DNA of 64,000 bases from an uncultured Muribaculaceae bacterium (GTDB lineage: Bacteria; Bacteroidota; Bacteroidia; Bacteroidales; Muribaculaceae), in the NCBI GenBank assembly GCA_947632485.1, contig CANRPJ010000010.1, positions 1 to 64,000 of the forward strand, written 5' to 3'. Positions 15,283-25,932 of the stretch are shown piece by piece; position 1 is the stretch's first letter; each line of letters starts with the position of its first letter. A program made the position numbers and the translations under genes. The notes below the pieces were generated by a model. That model was not told where the DNA came from. It saw only the letters and a list, made by a program, of their open reading frames with translations, and searched no databases.

Positions 15283-15296
15283 AATATCTGTCAAGA

Positions 15297-16475
15297 ATGA
15301 AGCGTTACGATTTCGATGCGCCCGTAGAGCGAAAGGGCACCGGCTGCGTGAAGCACGACGGGATGGTCAAGGACTATGGCACCAACGATCTGGTGCCCCT
15401 CTGGGTGGCCGATATGGATTTCGAGGTGGCCGATGAGATAGCTGATGCCCTCCATAAGCGCACAGGGCATAGGGTCTATGGCTATTCGGTTGTGCCCGAC
15501 AGCTTCTGGAAATCTATTTTCCGGTGGTGGAGGAAGCGCCACGGGCTCACTATTACCCGCGATCAGATCATATATATACCCGGAATAGTGAAAGGCATCG
15601 GGATATTGCTGAATTTCTACACTCAGAAAGGAGATAAGGTAGTGGTGCAGCCGCCCGTTTACCACCCCTTCCGGCGCCTCGTGGAAGGCAATGGCCGCGT
15701 AGCCCTGAGCAATCCGCTTGTAGAGACTCCCGAAGGCTGGAAAATGGATCTCGAGGGGCTTGCCCGGATAATGCGCGAAGAGAAGCCGAAGATGATGATT
15801 CTGTGCAACCCTCAGAATCCCATCGGTATTCAGTGGGACATGGAGACCCTCAGGGAGGTGGCCCGTCTGGCTCATGAAAACGGCGTGATCGTGGTGAGCG
15901 ATGAGATTCATGGCGACCTTATGCTTCAGGGGCGCGATCATATTCCTTATCTATGTGCGGGTCCGGACGCCGTAGCCACCGGCATCATGCTCGGCGCGCC
16001 GTCGAAAACCTTCAACATTCCCGGCCTTGTCAGCTCCTGGTGCGTGATCAAGAATCCGGAGCTCCGCAAGCCCTTCTTCGAATGGATGGAAGTCAACGAA
16101 TTTGATGCTCCTACCCAGATGGCCACTATCGCTACTGAGGCGGCCTATGATTTCGGAGCCGACTGGCTCGATCAGGTGCTCGAATATCTGCAAGGAAATG
16201 TGGAGGCTATGGAGGAATGGCTTAAGCGCGAGCTCCCTCAGCTGAAGATAGTGAGGCCGCAGGCGAGCTTCCTGGTATGGCTCGATATGCGCTCATTGGG
16301 TCTGGGCGAGCCTGAGCTGGAAGACCTTGTGATCAATAAGGCGGGCTTGGCCGTGAATCCCGGAGCGATGTTTGGCGAGGGAGGTGATGGCTTCGCGCGG
16401 GTAAACATAGCATTGCCCCGTAAGCGCCTTCTGGAAGCTCTTGAAAAGCTGAAGAAAGCGGTAGAGAAGCAATAG
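15297..16475 (+). CDS. MalY/PatB-family PLP aminotransferase (putative C-S lyase)
   Basis: The 392-residue protein is a fold type I PLP enzyme of the MalY/PatB group. The opening MKRYDFDAPVERKGTGCVKHD and the NDLVPLWVADMDF block are family signatures. The PLP lysine sits in LGAPSKTFNIPGLVSSW, and the NPQNPIG motif for cofactor binding is present. Such enzymes split cystathionine or cysteine conjugates to pyruvate, ammonia and a thiol. It is cytoplasmic. Its leader has an attenuator-like hairpin, which suggests regulation by premature termination. Confidence 0.9.
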   Translation: MKRYDFDAPVERKGTGCVKHDGMVKDYGTNDLVPLWVADMDFEVADEIADALHKRTGHRVYGYSVVPDSFWKSIFRWWRKRHGLTITRDQIIYIPGIVKGIGILLNFYTQKGDKVVVQPPVYHPFRRLVEGNGRVALSNPLVETPEGWKMDLEGLARIMREEKPKMMILCNPQNPIGIQWDMETLREVARLAHENGVIVVSDEIHGDLMLQGRDHIPYLCAGPDAVATGIMLGAPSKTFNIPGLVSSWCVIKNPELRKPFFEWMEVNEFDAPTQMATIATEAAYDFGADWLDQVLEYLQGNVEAMEEWLKRELPQLKIVRPQASFLVWLDMRSLGLGEPELEDLVINKAGLAVNPGAMFGEGGDGFARVNIALPRKRLLEALEKLKKAVEKQ

Positions 16476-16488
16476 AATTGCTGAAAAG

Positions 16489-16519
16489 TTGCGGGATAGC
16501 GATAATTTAGCTATCTTTG
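16489..16519 (+). promoter_or_regulatory. Promoter of enolase
   Basis: TTG at 16489-16491, 20 bp, then TATCTTTG at 16512-16519, followed by C; 57 bp before the ATG. Confidence 0.7.
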
Positions 16520-16530
16520 CAGCAAGGTAA

Positions 16531-17862
<1,332 letters not shown>

Positions 17863-17890
17863 TCCTGCGGCTTTCAAATCCGATAAAAAG

Positions 17891-17921
17891 GCGGGGGCGC
17901 TCCTATTCGGGGTGCCCTCGC
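17891..17921 (+). terminator. Weak hairpin after enolase
   Basis: GC-rich arms at 17891-17903 and 17909-17921 pair with several G-T pairs. There is no clear T-run after it, so its role as a terminator is uncertain. Confidence 0.35.
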
Positions 17922-17962
17922 TCCGCATCTATAAGCCTTCATATATCAGGGAGCGGAGGAGA

Positions 17963-17994
17963 TTTGGTAATTCGGCGGAAATTCCGTAACTTTG
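17963..17994 (+). promoter_or_regulatory. Promoter of the thrS-infC-rpmI-rplT operon
   Basis: TTTG at 17963-17966, 20 bp, then TAACTTTG at 17987-17994, followed by C: full consensus, 71 bp before thrS. Confidence 0.75.
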
Positions 17995-18064
17995 CATTAC
18001 GAACTGAGGCCGCCCTCCGCGGGGCGCCGCTTTTCGCGTATTAAAACAGATTAGAGCATACAAG

Positions 18065-20005
18065 ATGATAACGATAACTTTTCCTGATGGAAATACGAAG
18101 CAGTTTGAAGCCGGCGTGACTCCGCATCAGATTGCTGAAAGCATAAGCCCGCGCTTTGCTGCCGATGTGCTGGCAGCAAAAGTCAACGGCGAGGAATGGG
18201 ATATCTCCCGTCCTATCCCGGCTGATGCAAAGATCGAGCTCTTCAAGTGGGACGATCCCGAGGGCAAGCACGCCTTCTGGCATTCGTCGGCCCACCTTCT
18301 CGCCGAAGCGCTTCAGGAGCTCTATCCCGGAGTGAAATTCGGTATCGGTCCCGCTATCGAAAACGGTTTCTACTACGATATCGACCCGGGAGAGCATAAG
18401 ATTACCGATGAGGATTTCCCGAAGATCGAGCAGAAGATGATGGAGCTCGTGGCTCGCAAGGAGGCGATTGTAAGGTCGGATATCAGCAAGGCCGATGCCC
18501 TGAAGATGTTTGGTGATCGTGGCGAGACTTATAAATGCGAGCTCATCTCCGAGCTTGAAGACGGCCATATAACCACTTATACGCAGGGCTCTTTCACCGA
18601 TCTCTGCCGCGGCCCGCACTTGCCCTCCACGGCGCCCATAAAGGCTGTGAAGATAATGTCGCTTGCCGGAGCTTACTGGCGTGGCGACGAGAAGCGCGAT
18701 CAGCTGGTGCGCGTCTACGGTATCACCTTCCCCAAGAAGAAGATGCTCGACGAATACCTCGCTCTGCTTGAGGAGGCTAAGAAGCGCGACCACCGTAAGC
18801 TCGGCAAGGAGATGGAGCTTTTCGCGTTCTCGCAGACCGTGGGTCAGGGTCTTCCCCTCTGGCTGCCTAAGGGCGCTGCGCTGCGCGACCGGCTCGAGCA
18901 GTTCCTTCGCAAGATTCAGAAGCGCTACGGCTATCTGCAGGTTATCACTCCGCATATCGGCAACAAGGCTCTCTACGTGACCTCCGGCCATTGGGCTAAA
19001 TACGGTAAGGATTCCTTCCAGCCTATCCATACGCCGCAGGAAGGGGAGGAGTATCTGCTCAAGCCGATGAACTGCCCCCACCACTGCGAGATCTATAAGA
19101 CCTCGCCCCGCAGCTACCGCGACCTGCCGATGCGTCTGGCAGAGTTCGGTACCGTGTATCGCTACGAGCAGAGCGGCGAGCTCCACGGACTGACCCGTGT
19201 GCGCGGATTCACGCAAGATGATGCCCACATCTTCTGCGCTCCGGAGCAGATCAAAGATGAGTTCCTGAAGGTGATGGATATCATCTTCTATATCTTCAAG
19301 GCTCTGAAGTTTGATAATTTCGAGGCTCAGATTTCGCTTCGCGATCCAGCCAACAAGGAGAAATACATAGGCAGCGACGAAAACTGGCATCTTGCTGAGA
19401 ATGCCATCATCGAGGCCTGCAAGGAGAAAGGCCTGAAGGCTCGCACCGAATTGGGCGAGGCAGCCTTCTACGGCCCGAAACTCGACTTTATGGTGAAAGA
19501 CGCCATCGGCCGCCGCTGGCAGCTTGGCACGATTCAGGTAGACTATAATCTGCCTGAGCGTTTCGACCTGGAATATACCGGTGCCGACAATAAGAAGCAC
19601 CGTCCGGTCATGATTCATCGCGCCCCGTTTGGCTCGATGGAGCGCTTCGTGGCCGTATTGCTTGAGCATACCGCAGGAAAGCTTCCTCTCTGGCTCATAC
19701 CGGAGCAGGTGGCTATAATCCCTGTAAGCGAGAAATATTTCGACTATGCCGAGGAGGTGAAGCGTCAGCTCGAGGAGCAGGATATCCGCGCCTACATCGA
19801 CCTCCGCAATGAGAAAATGGGCCGCAAGATCCGCGATAACGAGATGAAGCGGGTGCCCTATTTGCTCATAGTTGGAGAGAAAGAACGCGAATCAGGTGAA
19901 GTTTCTGTAAGAAAACAGGGTGAAGGTGACGTAGGCTCGATGAAAATTGCTACCTTTGCGGCGAATTTGACGGCTGAGGTGGAAGCAATGACTAATCAGG
20001 ACTGA
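18065..20005 (+). CDS. thrS: Threonyl-tRNA synthetase
   Basis: The 646-residue class II synthetase has the bacterial layout: a TGS domain (about 1-60), the editing domain with [17 protein letters not shown] and the later CRGPHLP zinc-type block, the catalytic core, and an anticodon-binding C-terminal domain starting near [17 protein letters not shown]. Catalytic zinc-ligand segments include [12 protein letters not shown] and the motif 3 region. It charges tRNA-Thr and edits Ser-tRNA-Thr. It heads the conserved thrS-infC-rpmI-rplT cluster. Confidence 0.98.
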   Translation: MITITFPDGNTKQFEAGVTPHQIAESISPRFAADVLAAKVNGEEWDISRPIPADAKIELFKWDDPEGKHAFWHSSAHLLAEALQELYPGVKFGIGPAIENGFYYDIDPGEHKITDEDFPKIEQKMMELVARKEAIVRSDISKADALKMFGDRGETYKCELISELEDGHITTYTQGSFTDLCRGPHLPSTAPIKAVKIMSLAGAYWRGDEKRDQLVRVYGITFPKKKMLDEYLALLEEAKKRDHRKLGKEMELFAFSQTVGQGLPLWLPKGAALRDRLEQFLRKIQKRYGYLQVITPHIGNKALYVTSGHWAKYGKDSFQPIHTPQEGEEYLLKPMNCPHHCEIYKTSPRSYRDLPMRLAEFGTVYRYEQSGELHGLTRVRGFTQDDAHIFCAPEQIKDEFLKVMDIIFYIFKALKFDNFEAQISLRDPANKEKYIGSDENWHLAENAIIEACKEKGLKARTELGEAAFYGPKLDFMVKDAIGRRWQLGTIQVDYNLPERFDLEYTGADNKKHRPVMIHRAPFGSMERFVAVLLEHTAGKLPLWLIPEQVAIIPVSEKYFDYAEEVKRQLEEQDIRAYIDLRNEKMGRKIRDNEMKRVPYLLIVGEKERESGEVSVRKQGEGDVGSMKIATFAANLTAEVEAMTNQD

Positions 20006-20042
20006 CCGCCGGGCCCGAAAATCCAACTGTCAATACTACTGA

Positions 20043-20744
20043 ATGGAGAAAAAACCGAACTTTTCCGGTCCGCGCCGCCCGATGGGGCCTCCGCGTCCGC
20101 GTCCGGGACAGCGTCCTCGGCGCGACGACGTAAGAAGCCCGCAGGATCCCTACGCCACGAATCAGCAGATTCGCGCCCGCGAGGTGCGTCTGGTTGGCGA
20201 TAATGTGGAGCAAGGAATCTATCCCATAGAAAAGGCTCTGCGCATAGCGCGCGATCTGGAGCTCGATTTGATTGAGATTTCGCCTACGGCCGATCCTCCC
20301 GTATGCCGGGTGCTCGACTATCAGAAATTCCTCTATCAGCAGAAAAAGAGGCAGAAAGAGCAGAAGGCCAAGGCTGCCAAGGTAGTGGTTAAGGAGATCC
20401 GTTTCGGACCCCAGACCGATGACCATGACTACAACTTCAAGCTCAAGCATGCCATCGGATTCCTTAAAGAGGGCAGCAAGGTGAAGGCCTACGTGTTCTT
20501 CCGCGGCCGTTCGATCCTCTTCAAGGAGCAGGGAGAGACGCTGCTGCTGCGTTTCGCTACAGCTCTCGAGGAATATGCCAAGGTGGAGATGATGCCGGTG
20601 CTCGAAGGAAAGCGCATGACCATAATGCTTACTCCGCTCAAGAGCTCCCCGAAGAAGGCAGCTCCGAAAGAGGGTCAGCGCCCGGCAAAGCCTGAAGGAA
20701 AGCCCGCTGAGGCTCCAGAAGCAGAAGAAACTGATAATAACTGA
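20043..20744 (+). CDS. infC: Translation initiation factor IF-3
   Basis: The 233-residue protein contains the two IF-3 domains. The N-terminal domain includes [20 protein letters not shown] and the interdomain linker [20 protein letters not shown]. The C-terminal domain includes [20 protein letters not shown]. Compared with the usual length near 180 it has an Arg/Pro-rich extension of about 35 residues at the N-terminus and a Lys/Pro/Glu-rich tail, both common in Bacteroidetes. It binds the 30S subunit and checks initiator tRNA pairing. It lies 37 bp after thrS. Confidence 0.97.
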   Translation: MEKKPNFSGPRRPMGPPRPRPGQRPRRDDVRSPQDPYATNQQIRAREVRLVGDNVEQGIYPIEKALRIARDLELDLIEISPTADPPVCRVLDYQKFLYQQKKRQKEQKAKAAKVVVKEIRFGPQTDDHDYNFKLKHAIGFLKEGSKVKAYVFFRGRSILFKEQGETLLLRFATALEEYAKVEMMPVLEGKRMTIMLTPLKSSPKKAAPKEGQRPAKPEGKPAEAPEAEETDNN

Positions 20745-20806
20745 AAATAGAGACCGTAGGCACCCGGTGCCGAGGTAAAAACCAAAACAACTAACTTCAA
20801 AACAAA

Positions 20807-21004
20807 ATGCCAAAGGTAAAAACCAACGCAGCCGCAAAGAAGCGCTTCGCGCTCACCGGCACAGGCAAAATCAAGCGCAAGCACGCTTACCACAGCCACA
20901 TCCTCACCAAAAAGAGCAAGAAGCGCAAGCGCAATCTTGACCACACGGGAATCGTGGCAGATGCCAATGTAAAAGCAGTACGCGAACTTCTCAACATGCG
21001 CTAA
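20807..21004 (+). CDS. rpmI: 50S ribosomal protein L35
   Basis: The 65-residue basic protein begins [20 protein letters not shown] and contains [20 protein letters not shown], the L35 hallmark. Length is normal. It lies between infC and rplT, as in most bacteria. Confidence 0.98.
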   Translation: MPKVKTNAAAKKRFALTGTGKIKRKHAYHSHILTKKSKKRKRNLDHTGIVADANVKAVRELLNMR

Positions 21005-21097
21005 TCCGCCTGAAGCGAAAAACAGTTTTTTAACCCGGATGCGTAGCACCTAAGAGCTAACAAAAGGCCGCTACCCTCCAAAAACAGACTAAAGAAA

Positions 21098-21448
21098 ATG
21101 CCGAGATCAGTCAATCATGTAGCCTCAAGGGCTAAGAGAAAGAAAATACTGAAACTCACGCGTGGCTACTATGGAAGCCGTCGCAACGTGTGGACCGTAG
21201 CTAAAAACACGTGGGAGAAAGGTCTTACCTACGCTTACCGCGACCGCAAGCAGAAGAAGCGTGACTTCCGCGCCCTCTGGATTCAGCGTATCAACGCAGC
21301 AGCACGCCTGGAAGATCTTTCATACTCCAAGCTGATGGGGCTTATCCACAAAGCCGGTATCGAGATCAACCGCAAGGTGCTCGCCGACCTGGCTATGAAC
21401 AACCCCGCCGCATTCAAGGCTATCGTTGAGAAAGTGAAAAACGCCTGA
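21098..21448 (+). CDS. rplT: 50S ribosomal protein L20
   Basis: The 116-residue protein begins [20 protein letters not shown] and has the [20 protein letters not shown] block of L20, which binds 23S rRNA early in 50S assembly. Length and composition are normal. In other bacteria L20 represses this operon through the mRNA; the 93-bp rpmI-rplT gap could hold such a site, but I cannot show it. A strong hairpin follows. Confidence 0.98.
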   Translation: MPRSVNHVASRAKRKKILKLTRGYYGSRRNVWTVAKNTWEKGLTYAYRDRKQKKRDFRALWIQRINAAARLEDLSYSKLMGLIHKAGIEINRKVLADLAMNNPAAFKAIVEKVKNA

Positions 21449-21469
21449 AAGCAGGATTGAATATCAAAG

Positions 21470-21508
21470 CGTTCCCCGCCGGCTGTGATCACCGGTGGGG
21501 GCGTTTTC
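21470..21508 (+). terminator. Terminator of the thrS-rplT operon
   Basis: CGTTCCCCGCCGG (21470-21482) pairs with CCGGTGGGGGCG (21492-21503), allowing G-T pairs and one mismatch, and is followed by TTTTCTTTT. Confidence 0.75.
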
Positions 21509-21587
21509 TTTTATTACGCCGCGACCTTTTGTGGGGCAATCAGCGTTATAAAAGAAAAACCACTGTAAACTATTAACCCTAAGATTG

Positions 21588-22343
21588 ATGAAAAAGAAAT
21601 TTATCTGTCTGCTCGGCGTTGTGGCTACCCTGATGCTGGTTGCCGCAGCCTGCGGATCGAAAGATGAGAAGCTCGCGAAAGAGGCGGAAGAGAAAAATGC
21701 ACAGTGCCCGATCGACGACGGATTGGGAGGAGTGATCGCAGGAGTGACCTACGATGCTGAAAATCAGAATCTCACCCTGCTTTATGAGTGCGGTGCGCCC
21801 GCAGAAGTGATCAAGGCTCAGAAACCCGACGATGGAGAGGCTTTCGAGATGCTCCAGGCGCTGAACCAAGACTCACCCGTGCAGCTTCTTATCGGCATGG
21901 CTTCGATGGCCGATGTGTCGGTGACTCTTGCATGGCAGCCCTCGGAGAATGGCAAGCCCGTAGGCACTACCGTCAGTGCGGCCGACGTGAAGACCCTCGG
22001 TAAGGCGGGCTATGTGAGCGCCGATGCCCGCGAGCGCCTCGCCCTGGCGGCTCTTGCCATTCGCGCCAACGGAGCTCTCCTCACTCCTGAAGGAATCGGC
22101 TTCGATGCGAAAGAGGTGAAGTATGACGATGGCAAAATCTCAATCGCCTTGAAGGAGGCTCCTGAATGGGACGCAAAGGGTCAGCTCTGGAAGCAGATGA
22201 AGGAGGCCGTAGGAGCCAATGCCCTGATGAGTCAGATGCTTCAGAAGGCTGCCGACCTTGGCTGCTCGGTTGAATTCGATCTGCCCGATCCTGCTGAAGA
22301 TGTAGTGTTTGAGGCTTCGGGCCTGGTGCTGCTCTTCAGATAA
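21588..22343 (+). CDS. Lipoprotein of unknown function
   Basis: I chose the ATG at 21588, which gives the signal MKKKFICLLGVVATLMLVAA followed by a lipobox cysteine (AACGSK, residue 22). A TTG one codon earlier is unlikely. The mature part of the 251 residues is acidic, with an alpha/beta region around CPIDDGLGGVIAGVTYDAEN and a DDGKISIALKEAPEWD stretch. I do not recognise the family; the overall look recalls small Bacteroidales lipoproteins of the DUF4854-like kind, but I would not assign one. It stands alone between the ribosomal operon and the nitroreductase leader. Confidence 0.72.
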   Translation: MKKKFICLLGVVATLMLVAAACGSKDEKLAKEAEEKNAQCPIDDGLGGVIAGVTYDAENQNLTLLYECGAPAEVIKAQKPDDGEAFEMLQALNQDSPVQLLIGMASMADVSVTLAWQPSENGKPVGTTVSAADVKTLGKAGYVSADARERLALAALAIRANGALLTPEGIGFDAKEVKYDDGKISIALKEAPEWDAKGQLWKQMKEAVGANALMSQMLQKAADLGCSVEFDLPDPAEDVVFEASGLVLLFR

Positions 22344-22368
22344 GAAGCGTGAAAAATGCGGTGCGGGC

Positions 22369-22399
22369 TTGCGCCGACAAACAAAAAGATATATCTTTG
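22369..22399 (+). promoter_or_regulatory. Promoter of the nitroreductase leader
   Basis: TTG at 22369-22371, 20 bp, then TATCTTTG at 22392-22399, followed by C. It lies 313 bp before the start codon. Confidence 0.7.
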
Positions 22400-22403
22400 C
22401 GTT

Positions 22404-22690
22404 ATAAAGGTAAAGCAAGAGAGCTTGCCTGAAAAGTCTACCACATCAAAGTAGATTGGGAAACTCATCAAATTTAAGTGAAAAACCGAGACACGCCTGC
22501 TCATTCAATGGCGGGCTCCGCAGCCGAAAGGCTGATGCCCTCTCATCAGGGCACGGGAGATTACAAAGAGGAGTCGGGCACTCAAATCCTGTCATTCGGA
22601 GTTTCATCACAACAATCTTTGATGTGGCCCTTATAGGCCGGCGGTGGCAGCTTCAGACAGCAGCACCCGTCGGCCTACCTTTTGAACTGA
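22404..22690 (+). promoter_or_regulatory. Long structured 5' leader, riboswitch candidate of unknown type
   Basis: The roughly 290-nt transcript before the nitroreductase can form a GCAAG/CTTGC hairpin near 22414-22427, an AGTCTAC/GTAGATT stem near 22434-22457, GCCTGC/GCGGGC (22495-22516), CAGCC-GAAA-GGCTG (22521-22534), TGCCCT/AGGGCA (22536-22553) and a final long hairpin (22634-22677) just before the gene. This is the layout of an aptamer followed by an expression platform. I compared it from memory with cobalamin, FMN, TPP, SAM and c-di-GMP riboswitches and saw no convincing match. Confidence 0.5.
22634..22682 (+). terminator. Terminator-like hairpin before the nitroreductase gene
   Basis: TAGGCCGGCGG and CCGTCGGCCTA form the base of a long hairpin (22634-22677), followed by a short CCTTTTG. 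The start codon is 31 bp beyond, so it may act as an attenuator rather than a plain terminator. Confidence 0.5.
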
Positions 22691-22712
22691 TACTAAACCC
22701 TATAAACCTGAA

Positions 22713-23465
22713 ATGAAAGACGTAAAAGAAACTTTGCTTGAGCGCACCAGCGTGCGTCGCTACGAGCGTGAGGATATTCCCCAGGAAGCCCTCGATTTCA
22801 TATACAGAGCTGTAGAAAACACTCCTACGAGCTACAACGGTCAGCAGTTCAGCGTGATCGACATATCCGACCAGCCCCTCAAGGAGGAGCTCTACGCCAT
22901 CACCGGCCAGAAACAGCTTAAGACTTGCCGCCGCCTGATGATCTTCTGCTCCGACTATAATAAGATTCTTCTGCTTGCTAAGCGCAAGGGCCTGGAAGCT
23001 CCGGAATTTACCGATACGATGGACGGCGTGATGATCGGCGTGATCGATGCCTCGCTCGCTATGATGAGTGCCGTAGTGGCAGCTCAGGCCTGCGGATTGG
23101 GAAGCAACTGCATCGGCTACCTCCGCACCGCTGATCCGGCAAAGATAGCTGAGTTGCTGAAGCTCCCGAAGGGGGTGTTCGTGGTGTGCGGTCTCGCTAT
23201 AGGAGTGCCGCGCGAGCAGCCCGATCTTAAGCCGAAGGAGCCGAAGAGCCTCGTGTTCCATGAAAATCATTACCGCCAGGACACCGACGCTATGGTCAAT
23301 GAACTGGCGGATTATGACGCGGTAGTGAGTGAATATAACCGTACGCGTTCAGGTTCAACCACCGAGAATGACTGGTGCGGCCATATCCTTGACTATTACC
23401 GCCACGCTATGAGCTACCGGATTCTCGATTATCTGAAGGCACAGGGCTACGACGTGAAGCGCTGA
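22713..23465 (+). CDS. Nitroreductase-family FMN protein
   Basis: The 250-residue protein starts MKDVKETLLERTSVRRYERE, the usual nitroreductase entry with the S-x-R-x-[FY] phosphate-binding Arg. PTSYNGQQFSVIDI and GLGSNCIGYLRT are further flavin-contact regions. It would reduce nitro compounds, quinones or flavins with NAD(P)H in the cytoplasm. It sits behind a long structured leader, which suggests that an RNA-based switch controls it. The convergent GH127 gene ends 13 bp beyond its stop. Confidence 0.9.
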   Translation: MKDVKETLLERTSVRRYEREDIPQEALDFIYRAVENTPTSYNGQQFSVIDISDQPLKEELYAITGQKQLKTCRRLMIFCSDYNKILLLAKRKGLEAPEFTDTMDGVMIGVIDASLAMMSAVVAAQACGLGSNCIGYLRTADPAKIAELLKLPKGVFVVCGLAIGVPREQPDLKPKEPKSLVFHENHYRQDTDAMVNELADYDAVVSEYNRTRSGSTTENDWCGHILDYYRHAMSYRILDYLKAQGYDVKR

Positions 23466-23478
23466 GCCCGGCGCGCCA

Positions 23479-25500
23479 TTACTGGCGCACGGGGAACTCA
23501 GCTATGCGAAGATGAGTGCAGCCGAAGGGCACGAGTGTGATCTCCACATCATCGCCCACCTCTCCCGGCCGCGATATCTGGCTGTTGAAGGCCGGTGTCG
23601 CGGCCGAGTTGGCACTTAGCTGCCACATCGGATGCAGCCTGCCGCGGCCTTTCAGCTTAAGAGGAGACTGCTGCCAGGGATTCTGGCTCTCCGTAACCTC
23701 GAATTTGAACGCCTCCGCCAGATTCTCAGGTTTAATGTCGGAAGCGATGAGAGCTACGTTCCAGGGAGTGTCGGAGGTCACCTCATAATAGTAAGGGCCA
23801 TATTTTCTGGCATCATCGCCGGTGCATTCGTGGCGGGTCCATTTCTCGTCCATCTGAAGGGCATAGAGCAGCGGGCCGCGCTCGATCACGGTAGCTTCAT
23901 CATACCAGTTGGAGGTCTTCACATCGGCCTTCAGCTTCAGCGTCACGATATCGCCGCTCTTCCATTTGTTGTCAATTGTCAGGAATCCGGCCACGGCGTG
24001 CTCATCGCTGCCTTGCACCTTCTTTCCGTTCACCTCAACGCTGTAGCCCTCATTCCATTCCGGCAGGCGCAGCTCAAGCGGGAAAGAAGCGGTTTGAGCC
24101 TCAGGCAGGGTAATGCGCAGTGTGATCGTCTCCTCAAAGGGATAAGTGGTCTCTTCGTCGATGCGCACCAGAGTGCCGGAAGGCAGCTTGGTCTCGACCG
24201 TATTCGGCGCGTAGGCCACAGCTGTAAGGCCTCCGTCGGCATTTGCCATCCAGAGATTCTGCGTAAACTTGGGCCAGCCCTGATGCATATTGGTAGTGCA
24301 GCAGGGATAGCCGGTCAGCAGACCGTAGACGTTGTCGGTATCGCCATGCTGGGTGGAAAACTCGTGAGGCGCGCGCACCACCTGCACCTGATTCACCTGC
24401 TGATAATACTGGCGGGCGTCGCCGTTGGGGCTCACCTGAGTGGGCAGGGCGTTGAAGGCCACCCGCTCCAGCAGATCGGCATAGGCGGGATCGCCTGTAA
24501 TGCGGGCCATCTCCTCAAGAGAATACATCATTTCTACGGCCGTGCAGAGCTCGGAGCCGCGCGTCGGGATTCCGAAATGCACGAGCTCATCGCCCGCCCA
24601 GAGTCCGGTAGGGAAGCCAAAAGTATGGCGGATCTTCTCAAGAGCCTTCTTCGGAGCTACCTTATCATCGAGCGAACCCGTGAGCTGCCAGCGTACTACC
24701 GGCTCCTTGAAGCCCTGACCAAGATTCACGCAGTGGAGCGAGTTCTGGCGGTAGAGATGGTCGTCGGTAATGAATCTTCCCGTCCAGTCAGCGGTCTGAT
24801 CCTGAAGGATTTTTACAAGGTCGAGCAGCCATTCCTCACCGGTCAGGTCGTAGAGCCACAGGGCAATCAGCTGGTTGTCGCCTCCGCGCTCAGTGGCCCA
24901 GAAAGTCCAGTTGCCGAGTGGGGTAGTGGGCAGGTTCTCAAGCTGATAGCGGAAATATTTCTTCATGAATTCCGGCACCCTCTTGTCGGCCGTAGCCATA
25001 TAGTGCTGCTGCAGGATTTTGAGCGCCACCATGCGGGGCCACCAGTCGGCGGCGTTGTCACGCTGCATTCCGGGCACATTGCTGCGGTCAGTGTCGGGGC
25101 CGAAACTGCCGTCAGGTTTCTGGCTTGCAAGAATAGCCTCCACCCATTTGTTCACCTTAGCCAGCAGCGCCTCATCTTCCATAATGTAAGCCATCGGGAG
25201 AGCGCCGTCGATCCAGTAGGGACCGCGTTCCCAGGCATCTCCCTCTCCTCCGAGCCATGCGTTGTTGTCGCCGCATACGAGCTCGTAGGCCTCATCGAGA
25301 TGCCCTGTCAGGCCATTGCGCATAGTGTTCATCTGGAGCTCAAGCCAGCCCTTGGGCTTGATCTGTCCCAGAGGGAGCTGCGCCAGGCGGTTAGGCGCGA
25401 GAGGCGCCCGGTTATAGACGAGGGGAGCCGTCTCCCCGGCAGCCAGGCATGTGGCTGCGCTGGCTGTTAAGATTGTTGCCAAAGCGTTTCTAAGTGTCAT
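23479..25500 (-). CDS. GH127-like beta-L-arabinofuranosidase (DUF1680), secreted
   Basis: The start at 25500 gives MTLRNALATILTASAATCLA, a signal peptide; a longer in-frame start at 25557 would extend through the promoter. The 673-residue enzyme has the (alpha/alpha)6 barrel of GH127 with its zinc-cysteine site: the E-x-C of GSELCTAVEMM and the double Cys of TGYPCCTTNMHQGWP, one of which is the nucleophile in the studied family member. It would release beta-L-arabinofuranose from plant cell-wall glycoproteins or pectin side chains. A clear promoter precedes it. Confidence 0.88.
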   Translation of the reverse strand: MTLRNALATILTASAATCLAAGETAPLVYNRAPLAPNRLAQLPLGQIKPKGWLELQMNTMRNGLTGHLDEAYELVCGDNNAWLGGEGDAWERGPYWIDGALPMAYIMEDEALLAKVNKWVEAILASQKPDGSFGPDTDRSNVPGMQRDNAADWWPRMVALKILQQHYMATADKRVPEFMKKYFRYQLENLPTTPLGNWTFWATERGGDNQLIALWLYDLTGEEWLLDLVKILQDQTADWTGRFITDDHLYRQNSLHCVNLGQGFKEPVVRWQLTGSLDDKVAPKKALEKIRHTFGFPTGLWAGDELVHFGIPTRGSELCTAVEMMYSLEEMARITGDPAYADLLERVAFNALPTQVSPNGDARQYYQQVNQVQVVRAPHEFSTQHGDTDNVYGLLTGYPCCTTNMHQGWPKFTQNLWMANADGGLTAVAYAPNTVETKLPSGTLVRIDEETTYPFEETITLRITLPEAQTASFPLELRLPEWNEGYSVEVNGKKVQGSDEHAVAGFLTIDNKWKSGDIVTLKLKADVKTSNWYDEATVIERGPLLYALQMDEKWTRHECTGDDARKYGPYYYEVTSDTPWNVALIASDIKPENLAEAFKFEVTESQNPWQQSPLKLKGRGRLHPMWQLSANSAATPAFNSQISRPGEVGDDVEITLVPFGCTHLRIAEFPVRQ

Positions 25501-25521
25501 GGATTCTATAAGTAGTTTACG

Positions 25522-25553
25522 CAAAGTTACGAATTTACCCCCTACCTCACAAA
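25522..25553 (-). promoter_or_regulatory. Promoter of the GH127 gene
   Basis: On the minus strand TTTG (25550-25553), 20 bp, then TAACTTTG (25522-25529), followed by C: full consensus, 21 bp before the start codon. Confidence 0.72.
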
Positions 25554-25587
25554 CCAACCCCGCAAATTTCCTCGCAGCCCCTACCGT

Positions 25588-25685
25588 AAAGGCCCCTTGA
25601 CAGCCTTGACATTGACATGAGGTTATATCGTTATCTTTCAGTAATATAACCCCAAAATCGTGTCAAGGCTGTCAAGGGGCCTTTC
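25588..25685. repeat. Long palindromic element, copy 3 (perfect arms)
   Basis: Arms at 25588-25611 and 25661-25684 are perfect 24-bp complements (left arm begins AAAGGCCCCTTGACAGCC). The core has its own smaller hairpin, GGTTATAT (25621-25628) with ATATAACC (25644-25651). It lies 30 bp upstream of the GH127 promoter's -33 box. Confidence 0.85.
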
Positions 25686-25932
25686 ATCAGGCAGCTCTCC
25701 CCCCGACTTGCGTCTGTGTGGCGCTTCATCGGGAGTTACTGGATAGCGGCGTGCCCCCCGCCCGCCTTCCCGTCCATACACTGTCTCTGCGGACGCGAAA
25801 AATCGCGTCCCTACCGCCTTCCCTGATTACCAACGGATTAATGGAAAACATGCCAAAGGCATGTCCCTACGGAGCCCTTGGCATTCGTCATCACCCCAAT
25901 AAAATGCGGAGGGGAAAAGATTAATAGTGGTA
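25686..25932. other. Non-coding stretch with two short hairpins sharing a TCCCTAC tail
   Basis: No credible gene is seen. GGACGCGA/TCGCGTCC (25791-25810) is followed by CTACC, and ACATGCC/GGCATGT (25848-25864) by CCCTACGG. Both hairpins are thus followed by the same short tail and look like small repeat units. Confidence 0.5.

Noticed and set aside
18041..19669. Long open frame (542 codons) on the minus strand opposite thrS
   Set aside because: It is a shadow of the well-conserved thrS gene; composition is typical of antisense frames and it shows no domain or signal.
22404..22690. Cobalamin riboswitch before the nitroreductase
   Set aside because: A GGGAA and a GTGAAAAACC piece are suggestive, but the B12-box and the usual GCCACTG segment are not in the expected order.
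23632..25470. Open frame of 612 codons on the plus strand opposite the GH127 gene
   Set aside because: The minus-strand protein has a signal peptide, the zinc-cysteine motif and a promoter; the plus-strand frame has none of these.
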